Shown in pieces: positions 24,505 through 32,972 of a DNA stretch of 64,000 nucleotides. Under the pieces are notes generated by a model. It had not been told where the DNA came from. It searched no databases and saw nothing but the letters and a program-made list of their open reading frames with translations. Source of the DNA: Halonotius sp046719765 (lineage in GTDB: Archaea; Halobacteriota; Halobacteria; Halobacteriales; Haloferacaceae); assembly GCF_046719765.1 (NCBI RefSeq), contig NZ_JABEBY010000005.1:1-64000 (forward strand), given 5' to 3'. Numbering within the stretch: position 1 is the first letter of the stretch; each line of letters opens with the position of its first letter. The translations under genes and the position numbers were made by a program.

Positions 24505-26126
24505 GCGGGCGGCCACCGGCCGAGGATATCGAAAACAGCGCGGGCGCGACCGACCGCACGCCCGTCGCCGACGCCGACGTGTGTATCGTCGGCGCGGGGC
24601 CGGCGGGCGCGCTCGTCGCCGACCGGCTGGCCGACGCCGGCCACGAGGTCGTCGTTCTGGAGGCCGGCCCGCGGTTCGATTTTGACGATCGACTCGCCCG
24701 CCAGGAGAAAGCGATCCGGCCCACTTACAGTCGCCCCGACGTGTGGGACAGCGATCCCGAACGCGACGCTCACTCGAACTCGGGGCCGTGGTTCTACCCG
24801 CTGAATCACGCCCGCGCTCGCGGCGTCGGCGGCTCAACGCTCCACTGGCAGGGGATGGTGATGCGGCTCCACGAGGCGGATTTCAACTCACAGAGCGAGC
24901 GCGGCGTCGGCACCGACTGGCCCATCGACTACAGCGACCTGCGGCCGTACTACCTCGCCGCCGAGCGGGCAATCGGCGTCGCCGGCGGCGAGAATCCCTT
25001 CGCGCCGCCGCGCGAGGAGCCCCGCCCCATGCCGGCGTTTGAACCCTCCTACAGCGACAGCCTCTTCGCGGAGGCCTGCGACGAACTCGAAATCGCCATG
25101 CATCCGGTGCCGAACGCTCGGAACTCCGAGGTCTACGACGGCCGGAGCAGCTGTGTCGGCTACGGCACCTGTCAGCCGGTCTGTCCGTCCGGGGCGAAAT
25201 ACGACGGTACCGTCCATATCGAATCGGCCGAGGAGAAGGGCGCGACCGTCATCGACCGCGCTGCTGTCCAGCGGCTTGAGCACGACGCCGACCGGATCAC
25301 TGCCGCGACCTACGCGACCCCGGACGGCGAGCACCGGCAGGAAGCAGATCGCTTTGTCATCGCCGCGGGCGGCGTCGAAACCCCACGACTACTCCTCCTT
25401 TCGGAGTCCGAGCAGTATCCCGACGGCCTCGCCAACTCCAGCGGCACGGTCGGACAGTTCTTCATGGATCACCTCTTTGCCGGGATGGGTGGCACGCTCG
25501 ATGAGCCGACCCGCCAGAATCACGTCGGCTTTCTCACCAGCGAAACCCACCAGTTCTACGACGACGCCGACGAGGAGTTTGCCCCCTTTAAATTGGAATT
25601 TTTCAACTACGCCGGCCCCTCGCCGGTCGAGATGGCGCTCACGGGCGACGACTGGGGTGACGACCTGCTTGAGCGACTGCGGGACGGCTACGGCACCCAC
25701 ATCGCCATGGGCGGGCTGGTCGAACAGCTCCCCCGCGAGGACAGCTACATCGGCCTCGACGAATCGACGACCGACAACCACGGCAACCCAGTCCCGGATG
25801 TCCACTGGAACGTCGGCGAGCGCGCGCTCCGAACCATCGAGCGCGCAAACGAGATCCAGCGATCGATCCTTGAGGAACTCGGCGTCAACATCGAGTGGAC
25901 GGCCGGCCCCGACAGCACCGGCCCCGCCTACCACCACATGGGCACGACACGCATGAGCGAGGATCCGGCCGACGGCGTCGTCGACGCAGAGTGTCGCACC
26001 CACGATCTCGACAACTGCTGGATCGCCTCCAGCTCCGTCTTTCCGACCAGCGGCGCGATGAACCCGACGCTGACCATCGCCGCCCTCGCGCTTCGGGTCG
26101 CCGACACCGTCGATGCAGCGTTGTGA
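24501..26126 (+). CDS. GMC family oxidoreductase (gluconate dehydrogenase-like flavoprotein)
   Basis: A 541-aa FAD enzyme beginning at GTG 24501, which overlaps the preceding stop (GTGA). The FAD-binding GAGPAG is at residues 31-36, GGSTLHWQGMVMR is the GMC signature region, and the C-terminal HHMGTTRM and AMNPTLTIAALALRVAD complete the fold. A Cys cluster (CVGYGTCQPVC) is typical of the sugar-dehydrogenase branch. It has no signal of its own; export with the Tat-bearing small subunit is likely. No cytochrome c subunit gene is present. The substrate is probably a sugar, polyol or sugar acid. Confidence 0.88.
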   Translation: MSGRPPAEDIENSAGATDRTPVADADVCIVGAGPAGALVADRLADAGHEVVVLEAGPRFDFDDRLARQEKAIRPTYSRPDVWDSDPERDAHSNSGPWFYPLNHARARGVGGSTLHWQGMVMRLHEADFNSQSERGVGTDWPIDYSDLRPYYLAAERAIGVAGGENPFAPPREEPRPMPAFEPSYSDSLFAEACDELEIAMHPVPNARNSEVYDGRSSCVGYGTCQPVCPSGAKYDGTVHIESAEEKGATVIDRAAVQRLEHDADRITAATYATPDGEHRQEADRFVIAAGGVETPRLLLLSESEQYPDGLANSSGTVGQFFMDHLFAGMGGTLDEPTRQNHVGFLTSETHQFYDDADEEFAPFKLEFFNYAGPSPVEMALTGDDWGDDLLERLRDGYGTHIAMGGLVEQLPREDSYIGLDESTTDNHGNPVPDVHWNVGERALRTIERANEIQRSILEELGVNIEWTAGPDSTGPAYHHMGTTRMSEDPADGVVDAECRTHDLDNCWIASSSVFPTSGAMNPTLTIAALALRVADTVDAAL

Positions 26127-26143
26127 CGGCGCGCACCTACTAC

Positions 26144-26159
26144 TTTAGGTAAACCTAAA
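26144..26159. promoter_or_regulatory. DtxR-family-like operator B
   Basis: TTTAGGTAAACCTAAA is a perfect 7-bp inverted repeat around AA. It abuts the TATA box (GTATAAA, 26161-26167) of the GT2 gene on its upstream side, over the presumed BRE, so it would compete with TFB/TBP binding. Confidence 0.8.
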
Positions 26160-26191
26160 AGTATAAACCGGAGCGGTCGAAACGGCGGGTA

Positions 26192-26971
26192 ATGAGTCAA
26201 CAGTTACAGCAGGAGGCCGGAACCGAGCCACGAACGAACGGAGCGGAAGACGCTGAGGCGAGCGTCGGTGCCGACGACGCCGAGGAAGCGGGCGCGTTCA
26301 CCTTCAACGACCTGAGCGTCGTGATGGGCACCTACAACGAGGAGGCCGCTATCGCCACCGTCCTTGAGGACATCGAGCGCGTCACCGACGGCAAGGCCGA
26401 AGTCGTCTGCGTTGACGGTTCATCGGATCGAACGCCGGAGATCGCTCGCGAGCACGGCGCGCGCGTGATCGAACAGGAACCGCAAGGCTATGGCGTCGCC
26501 GTCAGCGCGGCCCTTGCCGCCGCCGACCGGCCGGTCGTCGTCACGACCGACTGCGACGACACCTACCCGATGGAACAACTCCCCGAATTCCTCGCCGAGA
26601 TCAACGACGGCGCGGATGTCGTCAGCGGCGACCGGCTCTACTACGGCGCGGAGGCGATGCCCGGTTTCAATCGGTTCGGCAATCAGGCCTTCGCAGCGAT
26701 TGCCAGTGTTCTGATGGGCGAGCGCGTCCACGATACGACGACCGGGATGAGAGCCTACCGCAAGGCGGTCATCGAGTCAATCGAGTGGACCGAAAACACC
26801 GGGCTCTCGGCGGAACTGCTCATCCGGCCGCTCATGCGTGGCTATGAGATCCGCGAGGAGCCGATCAGCTACGCCGAACGCGCCGGCGAAACGAAGCTCG
26901 ATCCCATTCAGGGTGGCGCGGCGATAGCGAAATCCATCGTCAAGGTCTGTCTCGAAGAGCGGTTCCGGTAA
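26192..26971 (+). CDS. family 2 glycosyltransferase, dolichyl-phosphate sugar synthase-like
   Basis: A 259-aa GT-A enzyme with an acidic 40-residue N-terminal extension, the start of the fold at LSVVMGTYNEEAAIATVL, the donor motif VDGSSDRTPEIA, a D-x-D-D motif in TTDCDDTYP, and HDTTTGMRAYRKAV. This is the DPM1/AglD-like subgroup that charges a polyprenyl (dolichyl) phosphate with a sugar at the inner membrane face. It lacks C-terminal membrane helices. It is controlled by operator B and converges with the GT-C gene. Confidence 0.85.
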   Translation: MSQQLQQEAGTEPRTNGAEDAEASVGADDAEEAGAFTFNDLSVVMGTYNEEAAIATVLEDIERVTDGKAEVVCVDGSSDRTPEIAREHGARVIEQEPQGYGVAVSAALAAADRPVVVTTDCDDTYPMEQLPEFLAEINDGADVVSGDRLYYGAEAMPGFNRFGNQAFAAIASVLMGERVHDTTTGMRAYRKAVIESIEWTENTGLSAELLIRPLMRGYEIREEPISYAERAGETKLDPIQGGAAIAKSIVKVCLEERFR

Positions 26972-27005
26972 CAACGTAGTACGCGACGTTTTCTTCGATC
27001 GCCGA

Positions 27006-29240
27006 TCAGCCCGGAGCGACGACATCCGTCTCGAAGTTGACCCACTCGGGATGCGCTGTCGGGTCGTCGGGCAGATAGGCGTCCTCCGGATCACAGTCCG
27101 TCGTGAGCCGACAGACGCGTCGCTCCGGCGGCGCGAACGCCTGTAGCCCCGCTGGCGTCGACTGCACGGCCGTCCACTGCTGGTAGGTGTAGGTGTTGCC
27201 GCCGCTGTCGACCAAGGTGATCCGCAGGCCGACATCCTCGGTCGCATCGATCGGTACCGACGTGTTGCCGGCGGCGACCGGCTCGCCGTCGATCGAATCG
27301 AGGCGAGCGGTGCCGTTGGTCAGCGTCCAGTTTGCCGTGATCGTCTCACCGGGCGAAGTAAGACCGCGGGTGACCGTTTCGCCATCGGCTCTGACGGCGA
27401 CAGTCGCCCGGTTCACCCGGTCGGCGACGCCGACCCGCGTCCCGACGGTCAGCGATTCGCCGGTCGGCGTCGACAGCGACTCCAGTTTCGGCGACACGTC
27501 CTGATCGGGTTCGGGCGTCCACACGCCGCGGTAGGCGAACCGGTAGACCGAGCGGTTCGGATAGGCTCCACGCACCTCGAAGTTCCCCCCCGGATCGCGG
27601 TCGCGGGCGTAGACCACCTCGCCGTCGAAGCCGGGATCGTTCCGCAACGACTGGAAGGGGTGGTTCTGCCATGGGCCGTAGGGGTCAGGAATGAAGACGA
27701 GAGCGTTCTCGAAGTCGGCCGACTCGATCGGCTCGTAGGCGACCGCGTACTTTTCGGTGTATTCCATGTTGCGGTCGAGTGGCTCGGCAGCCGCTTGTGC
27801 GGTGACACCACCGACCGCGAGCGCGGCGACGAGGGCGAGTGCGACGGCGATCCGGCGGGCAGTCGTCGGCGACGTGGCGGCGACAAGTCGGTCGAAGGCG
27901 GCCCCTTCTCGGAGCCATCGCCAGCCAGCGACGAGCGCGAGGGCGGCAAAGATCGACAGCGGCACGAGGAGGTCGAAGTAGTAGAAGGGGCCGAAATGCG
28001 ATACGAGGCCGTTAGCCGGATCGTCCAACTCGGCGAGCATGTTGTGGGTGCCCCAAAACGGGATGTTGCCGAGCGGCACCGACACGAACAGCCCCGCGAG
28101 CAACAGTCCGGCTGTCGACCCCCACTCGCGGTCGCGCGCTCGCCACCAGCGGACGGCGACCAGCAGGCCGGCAGCCGCCGCCAGCGTGCCGATAACGCCG
28201 CCGGCGAACCATCGCGTGCCGAGGAACTGCAGCGCGTAACGGTTCGACTCGATGGCGAGATCGAGCGTGTAAATGACCTCGTGACCGAGGATTTCGCGGA
28301 ACCCGAACCCCGGCCCGTCCAGCGGCGCGAACGCCTGATACGGGAAGGTCAGCGGCGCGCCGGTGAGCACCGTGTTATACGCCAGCGTGAGCCCGACAAA
28401 CGCGCTCCCGCCGATCCCGGTGAGCAGGTTGCGCTGGACTGCGTTCGGCAGCGACCGAACGCCGGATCGACTCCCGAGCAACCGCGCCTGCTGGCCCAGC
28501 GAGTGGTCGTCGCCCCGGAGGCTCCGAGCGACCGTCCACACCGCGTGGACGATGAACGGCGCGGCGAACAGGATCGCCGTATAGGGCCGGGAGAACGCAG
28601 CCAGTCCGACGGCGATCCCGGCGACCGCGGCCGCCCGCAGCGACCCGGTGCGGACGCCGTGGAGATAGGCGACCGCGAACGCGAGATTGAGCAGCGTCGT
28701 CGGCGCGTAGGGCAGAAACACCGACGACGTGAACAGCGTCATCGGCGAGATCGCAAAGAGGCCGCCGGCCAGCAGCCCCACACGGCGGTCGGCGACCATC
28801 GAGCCGAGGATCGCTACGAGAACGGCATTGCCGGCGGCGACCGCCGCCAGTGTCACCCGCGGTTCGCCGAAGAGCGCCATCGAGACGGCGAACATCGCCG
28901 GGGAAACAGGGTTGTACTTCGCGTAGAGTTCGCCGCCGTCCTCGATGAAGAACCACGGCCGGAACACGTCGGCGAGCTCGCCGGCCGACAGCGTGAGTTG
29001 GCCCTCAAGCAGCATCGACGCCTGCATGAGATAGACGCCCTCGTCGTGGTTGACCGAATGGTACGGGAAAACGAAGACGGCGATGAGAAAGACGGCGATG
29101 CCCGCGGCCCCGCCGAGCGCGAGATAGCTGGCTGTCGCCCTGTCGAATCGACCGCTAAACCCGCCGCGACCGACGCGTGCGATGGCCTCTCGAAGCCACC
29201 CACCGAGCGTCGCCAGCCGGGCGCGCGGGTCGACAGCCAC
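27006..29240 (-). CDS. GT-C type membrane glycosyltransferase (PMT/ArnT-like)
   Basis: A 744-aa protein with about 10-13 membrane helices and an Asp-Glu pair in the first outer loop (SVNHDEGVYLMQASML), the catalytic-type motif of lipid-linked-sugar-dependent GT-C enzymes. A C-terminal extracytoplasmic beta-rich domain of about 230 residues (TVAVRADGETVTRGL...) may bind the acceptor. It starts at a GTG one base after the stop of the ferric-binding-protein gene (TAACGTG), so the two are surely one transcript. It probably uses the dolichyl-phosphate sugar made by the nearby GT2. Confidence 0.82.
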   Translation of the reverse strand: MAVDPRARLATLGGWLREAIARVGRGGFSGRFDRATASYLALGGAAGIAVFLIAVFVFPYHSVNHDEGVYLMQASMLLEGQLTLSAGELADVFRPWFFIEDGGELYAKYNPVSPAMFAVSMALFGEPRVTLAAVAAGNAVLVAILGSMVADRRVGLLAGGLFAISPMTLFTSSVFLPYAPTTLLNLAFAVAYLHGVRTGSLRAAAVAGIAVGLAAFSRPYTAILFAAPFIVHAVWTVARSLRGDDHSLGQQARLLGSRSGVRSLPNAVQRNLLTGIGGSAFVGLTLAYNTVLTGAPLTFPYQAFAPLDGPGFGFREILGHEVIYTLDLAIESNRYALQFLGTRWFAGGVIGTLAAAAGLLVAVRWWRARDREWGSTAGLLLAGLFVSVPLGNIPFWGTHNMLAELDDPANGLVSHFGPFYYFDLLVPLSIFAALALVAGWRWLREGAAFDRLVAATSPTTARRIAVALALVAALAVGGVTAQAAAEPLDRNMEYTEKYAVAYEPIESADFENALVFIPDPYGPWQNHPFQSLRNDPGFDGEVVYARDRDPGGNFEVRGAYPNRSVYRFAYRGVWTPEPDQDVSPKLESLSTPTGESLTVGTRVGVADRVNRATVAVRADGETVTRGLTSPGETITANWTLTNGTARLDSIDGEPVAAGNTSVPIDATEDVGLRITLVDSGGNTYTYQQWTAVQSTPAGLQAFAPPERRVCRLTTDCDPEDAYLPDDPTAHPEWVNFETDVVAPG

Positions 29241-29241
29241 G

Positions 29242-30378
29242 TTAGACGCTGATACCGACGTCCCGCATCAGGTCGATCGTCGGTTCGAGGTCGCCGAGCT
29301 CCGAGAACTCGATCTCCGGCACGTCGAGTTCGTCGATTGCCGGCAGGCTGCCGACGGGGTCAACGCCCGAAATCAGCGGGTACTCGTCCGTTTCGACCGC
29401 GAAGTACTCTTGAGCTTCGGCCGACAGGAGGTGGCGGATGAAGTTCTGGGCCAGATCCGGGTTCGGGGCCGTATCGAGGACGGCCGCGCCGGCGACATTG
29501 AAGATCGAGCCCGCATCGCCCTCGGTGAAGGCGGTCTGGATCGGGGCGTCCGGCGAGCCGTCCAGCACGCGCTGGATGTAGTAGTGGTTGGCGAAGCCGG
29601 CGTCGAGTTCGCCGTTGGCGACCGCCTGGGAGACCTGGAACTCGTCGGGGTAGGCGGTGATGCCGGCGTCGACGACGCCCTGCAGCCACTCGCGGGTCGC
29701 CTCCTCGCCTTCCAGCAGCCGCATCGCGGTAATGAACGCCTGACAGGAGCCGTAGCCCGGGGCCCAGCCGAGATCAGCCTCGAACTCGGGGAAGGCCATT
29801 ACGTCGTCGGGGATGTCGCTTTCGCTGAACTCATTGGTGTTGAACGGCACCGTTCGCGCACGGCCGGAGGTACCGACCCACTGATCGGTACGGAACTCCT
29901 CGGAGACGGTGTCTTGGATCTCCGCGGAGAGTGCTTGGGTTCGACCCAGGCCAGCCAACGCGGCGAGGCTGCCGGCGTTGACCGAGTAGAACACGTCAGC
30001 CGGCGAGCCGCTGCCTTCGGTATCGATGGTGTTGACGAGTTCGCTGCTGGAGGCGTACCGGACGTTCGGCGTGAAATCCGGGTAGGTGTCTTCGAGGAAC
30101 TCGATCAGTTCGCCGACGAGGAACTCGTTGCGGCCGGAGTACAGTTCTAACTCGCCTTCGAGATCCGGCAACTCCGCGACCGGCGTTCCGCCCGGTGCTG
30201 GTCGTCCAGCCCGGCCGGAACCGATCTGACCGACCGGTGAGTCGCTCGCGCCATCGTCGTCACCGCTGTCGTCGCCGGCACAGCCGGCGATCGCAACCGC
30301 CCCGACCGCGGCTGAGCCCGCAAGGAACCGCCGTCGACTACTGTGCGTCAGTCCGTCACCCTTCGTATTCTGTGTCAT
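29242..30378 (-). CDS. ferric iron ABC transporter substrate-binding lipoprotein (FbpA-like)
   Basis: The 378-aa precursor has a Tat signal (SSRRRFLAGSAAVGA) with lipobox AIAGC (Cys33) and an Asp/Gly-rich linker. The mature part starts ELELYSGRNE, as in FbpA-type class II binding proteins, and contains the adjacent-tyrosine iron ligands in NHYYIQR (Tyr266-Tyr267). It should capture Fe3+ outside the cell for the permease encoded at 22222. Operator C lies 4 bp upstream of its ATG, under a TATAAG element. Confidence 0.9.
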   Translation of the reverse strand: MTQNTKGDGLTHSSRRRFLAGSAAVGAVAIAGCAGDDSGDDDGASDSPVGQIGSGRAGRPAPGGTPVAELPDLEGELELYSGRNEFLVGELIEFLEDTYPDFTPNVRYASSSELVNTIDTEGSGSPADVFYSVNAGSLAALAGLGRTQALSAEIQDTVSEEFRTDQWVGTSGRARTVPFNTNEFSESDIPDDVMAFPEFEADLGWAPGYGSCQAFITAMRLLEGEEATREWLQGVVDAGITAYPDEFQVSQAVANGELDAGFANHYYIQRVLDGSPDAPIQTAFTEGDAGSIFNVAGAAVLDTAPNPDLAQNFIRHLLSAEAQEYFAVETDEYPLISGVDPVGSLPAIDELDVPEIEFSELGDLEPTIDLMRDVGISV

Positions 30379-30381
30379 ATT

Positions 30382-30397
30382 TTTAGGTCTACCTAAA
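30382..30397. promoter_or_regulatory. DtxR-family-like operator C
   Basis: TTTAGGTCTACCTAAA is a perfect 7-bp inverted repeat around CT. On the minus strand it sits between a TATA element (TATAAG, about 30403-30408) and the start codon of the ferric-binding-protein gene. Confidence 0.8.
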
Positions 30398-30408
30398 ACA
30401 ACTTATAC

Positions 30409-31605
30409 TCACTGGTTCGCTGTCGGGGCTGTCTCGGCGAGTTCGTCGAGGCAGTCCAGCCAGTCGCCCATGAACTCGCCGACGTAGTTGAAGAACTCGC
30501 CGTTGTTGTACTCCTCCCAGTCGCCGCCTTCGAGTTCGTCGGCCATCGCATCGAAGATCGCGGCGTAGGCCTCGGGGTCGGCTCCGAACGCATCGCCAGA
30601 CTGATCGACGGCTGCGGCGGCTTCCTCGCCAACGTCGTCGACGATTTCCCAGAGGTGTTCGTTGAGTTCGAGTCCCGGCACCTCGTTGTTGAGGTCGTCG
30701 AAGGTGCTGCGGGCGGCCTTGTTGTGCTCACAGAGCGGCTCGCCGTTGTAGATCTGGGTGCCGAGGATGTCGCAGGCGCGTTTGAGGAAGACGCCCGACC
30801 AGATGTCGTCGAAGCGGCCCACGTCCCACTCGTTTTCGTCCATCGGCAGCTGATAGAACGCTGGAATCACCTCACGCCGGAAGGCGAGGTTCATCGAGCA
30901 GACGGTGAGATAGTTGCCCTCGGCGGCGACGAAGTCGCCCTCGTAGTCGTCTTTCGAGGTTCGGGTCTGGGCCTGCCCCTGGAGGTCGCCGTCCATCAGA
31001 ATCCGGACGGCATCGAGGTCGGGCACGTTCGTCCACAGACCTTGAGAGGCGACGATGGTGTCGGCGTGAGCTTGTTCGGTCTCAACGTTCTCGTGCATTG
31101 CCGAATAGGGGTAGCCGCGCGGGTAGAGGTCGTGTTCGTCGGCGTTCTGGTAGAGGACGTTCACCCACTGCTCGTCCGAGGAGACGGTCTCGATGTCGCC
31201 CTCGAAGGCGAGGTTGTCGAGATGGGTGCCGAAGAAATCCCCCTCGTCGTGCGGGAGGGTGTCGTCGTCGATGAAGAAGCCGTAGTCGTAGTCGCCGGCC
31301 CACATGTAGAGCAAGCCGAAGCTGGTCTCGGCGTGGCTGGCGGCGGGGACGATGTGGCTGTACTCCTCGACGCCGTGGGCCTCGTACCACTCTTGGCGAC
31401 GCGTGCCGTCGAAGACTTCGCCGGCAACGTCGTCTTCTTCCTCCAACATGGCTTCCATCTCGTCGGTGTCACAGAAGTCCTCGGTGACGAGGATCACGTC
31501 CAACCGTGAGAGATCGAAGCCGTGTTCGCGGGCGTTCTCGAAGTACGACCGCATACACTCGTACTCGCGGATCGTCGGCACGATAACACAGATGTCTCGG
31601 CTCAT
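30409..31605 (-). CDS. RGP/UDP-arabinopyranose mutase-like protein (alpha-1,4-glucan-protein synthase family)
   Basis: The 398-aa soluble protein begins DICVIVPTIREYECMRSY and has a D-D-D motif in YDYGFFIDDDTLPHDEGDFF, as in the reversibly glycosylated polypeptide (GT75) family. Plant relatives interconvert UDP-arabinopyranose and UDP-arabinofuranose and become transiently glycosylated. In haloarchaea the sugar is unknown. The start MSRDICVIVP is preferred to one five codons upstream. Operator D lies 17 bp upstream of the ATG. Confidence 0.78.
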   Translation of the reverse strand: MSRDICVIVPTIREYECMRSYFENAREHGFDLSRLDVILVTEDFCDTDEMEAMLEEEDDVAGEVFDGTRRQEWYEAHGVEEYSHIVPAASHAETSFGLLYMWAGDYDYGFFIDDDTLPHDEGDFFGTHLDNLAFEGDIETVSSDEQWVNVLYQNADEHDLYPRGYPYSAMHENVETEQAHADTIVASQGLWTNVPDLDAVRILMDGDLQGQAQTRTSKDDYEGDFVAAEGNYLTVCSMNLAFRREVIPAFYQLPMDENEWDVGRFDDIWSGVFLKRACDILGTQIYNGEPLCEHNKAARSTFDDLNNEVPGLELNEHLWEIVDDVGEEAAAAVDQSGDAFGADPEAYAAIFDAMADELEGGDWEEYNNGEFFNYVGEFMGDWLDCLDELAETAPTANQ

Positions 31606-31622
31606 TTGGGTACTCGCCACTC

Positions 31623-31638
31623 TTTAGGTCATCCTAAA
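31623..31638. promoter_or_regulatory. DtxR-family-like operator D
   Basis: TTTAGGTCATCCTAAA contains 6-bp inverted half-sites around TCAT. It overlaps the likely TATA element (CTTTTAGG on the minus strand) of the RGP-family gene. Confidence 0.72.
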
Positions 31639-31656
31639 AGATGTGTCGGTGTCGAC

Positions 31657-32871
31657 TCAGTCGTCGGCTCCGCGTGTCTCCCCGCCGCTGCCGTCGGCTC
31701 GTGGGGTGCCCGCGGCGGTCGGCTCCGTCGCGGTCGTCGCTGCCGGGTCGGCAGCCGTCGCTGTCGCGTCAGTATCACCACCAGCATCGGCGTCGCCGCC
31801 GCGTCGGGCGGCCGTCGAGGGATCGATCCCGAGGACGGCGATGGCGACCCCGCCGCCGACCAGCGTCACCGCGTTCTTTAGGGCGTGATCGACGACCGCT
31901 GCCGCCAGCGCGAGACTCGCACCCAACGGCGTCAGCGCGACGACGAGTCCGGTGAAGGCAGCCTCGTAGAGGCCGACCCCGCCTTGGGAGAGCGGGAGCA
32001 CTTTAGCGAGGTTGCCGACGCTGACCGCGAGGGTGCCGACCGCGAGCAGCGACCCGACCGCCAGTCCGCTGTCGAGGGCCGCGAGTACGAGCACCGCGGT
32101 GGCGACATCCAGCGACCAGATCAGCAGGCTGCCGCCGCCAACGACGGCGACCGCCCGCGGATCACGGGCGACGACGGCGATGTCGCCGGCGAAATCGAGG
32201 ACAGCGGCGACCGATCGCTGCATTCGTGGCCGCCCCACGACGGCCGCTCGAAGGCGGGTACCGACTGACAGCTCCGCGTTGGCGACGCCGAGCGTGAGGA
32301 GGCCAGCCGCGAGCGTCACCAGCGCGACGCCGGTCGCTGCGAACATCGCGGTGCGAGCCTCGCCCGCGGCGGTGACGGCCGTCAGTGCGGCCGGGTCGCC
32401 GCTGACGACGAGCCACGCGGTCGCCGCGGCTCCGAGCGTGGCGATCGCCGCGAGATCGAAGCCGCGTTCGACCGCCAGCGACGCGAAGCCGGCGGAGTAG
32501 GGCACGTCGCGGCGCGCCTGCAGGACGTAGGCCCGCACCGCGTCGCCGCCGCGGGCGGGCACGACGAGGTTCGCCGTCTGGCTGAGGAACACGGCGAGGG
32601 TGAGAAAACCGATCCCGAGCGGGTGGCCGGTCGTCGACAACACGTCGCCGTACCGCCGGCCGCGCAGGGGCCACGAAGCGGCGTAGACGCCAGCGGCCGC
32701 GGCCAGCAGCCACGGATCGGAAGCCGCCATCTCGCCGACGACGCGGTCGAACGCGACCTCCCGGAACGCGACCAGCAGGCCGGCGACGACGAGGACGGTG
32801 CCGGCGAGCGTCAGGCGACGCTGGGTGAGGAATCCGCGAGCCGTCGCGCTCGAATCGCCGGCAGTAGTCAT
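31657..32871 (-). CDS. YbhN/lysylphosphatidylglycerol synthase-type membrane protein
   Basis: A 404-aa protein with about eight hydrophobic helices and family motifs FLSQTANLVVPARGGDAVRAYVL and LPLSQGGVGLYEAAF, as in the UPF0104/YbhN (LPG-synthase membrane domain) family. Relatives act in lipid transfer or flipping, often next to glycosyltransferases. The C-terminal 60 residues are an Ala/Asp/Thr-rich acidic tail. Operator E overlaps its promoter. Confidence 0.82.
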   Translation of the reverse strand: MTTAGDSSATARGFLTQRRLTLAGTVLVVAGLLVAFREVAFDRVVGEMAASDPWLLAAAAGVYAASWPLRGRRYGDVLSTTGHPLGIGFLTLAVFLSQTANLVVPARGGDAVRAYVLQARRDVPYSAGFASLAVERGFDLAAIATLGAAATAWLVVSGDPAALTAVTAAGEARTAMFAATGVALVTLAAGLLTLGVANAELSVGTRLRAAVVGRPRMQRSVAAVLDFAGDIAVVARDPRAVAVVGGGSLLIWSLDVATAVLVLAALDSGLAVGSLLAVGTLAVSVGNLAKVLPLSQGGVGLYEAAFTGLVVALTPLGASLALAAAVVDHALKNAVTLVGGGVAIAVLGIDPSTAARRGGDADAGGDTDATATAADPAATTATEPTAAGTPRADGSGGETRGADD

Positions 32872-32894
32872 ATACGGCCGTTCGTAGCGAGATA

Positions 32895-32910
32895 TTTAAG
32901 CCCACCTAAA
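32895..32910. promoter_or_regulatory. imperfect DtxR-family-like operator E
   Basis: TTTAAGCCCACCTAAA keeps one perfect half-site (CCTAAA) and one with a single mismatch (TTTAAG for TTTAGG). It overlaps the minus-strand TATA-like TTAAATAT upstream of the YbhN-type gene. It is weaker than the other four copies. Confidence 0.5.
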
Positions 32911-32972
32911 ACTCGACGGGAGTCACGTCTCGTCGCATATATCGAACGAATCAGCAGAAAATAGAGCCGTGA

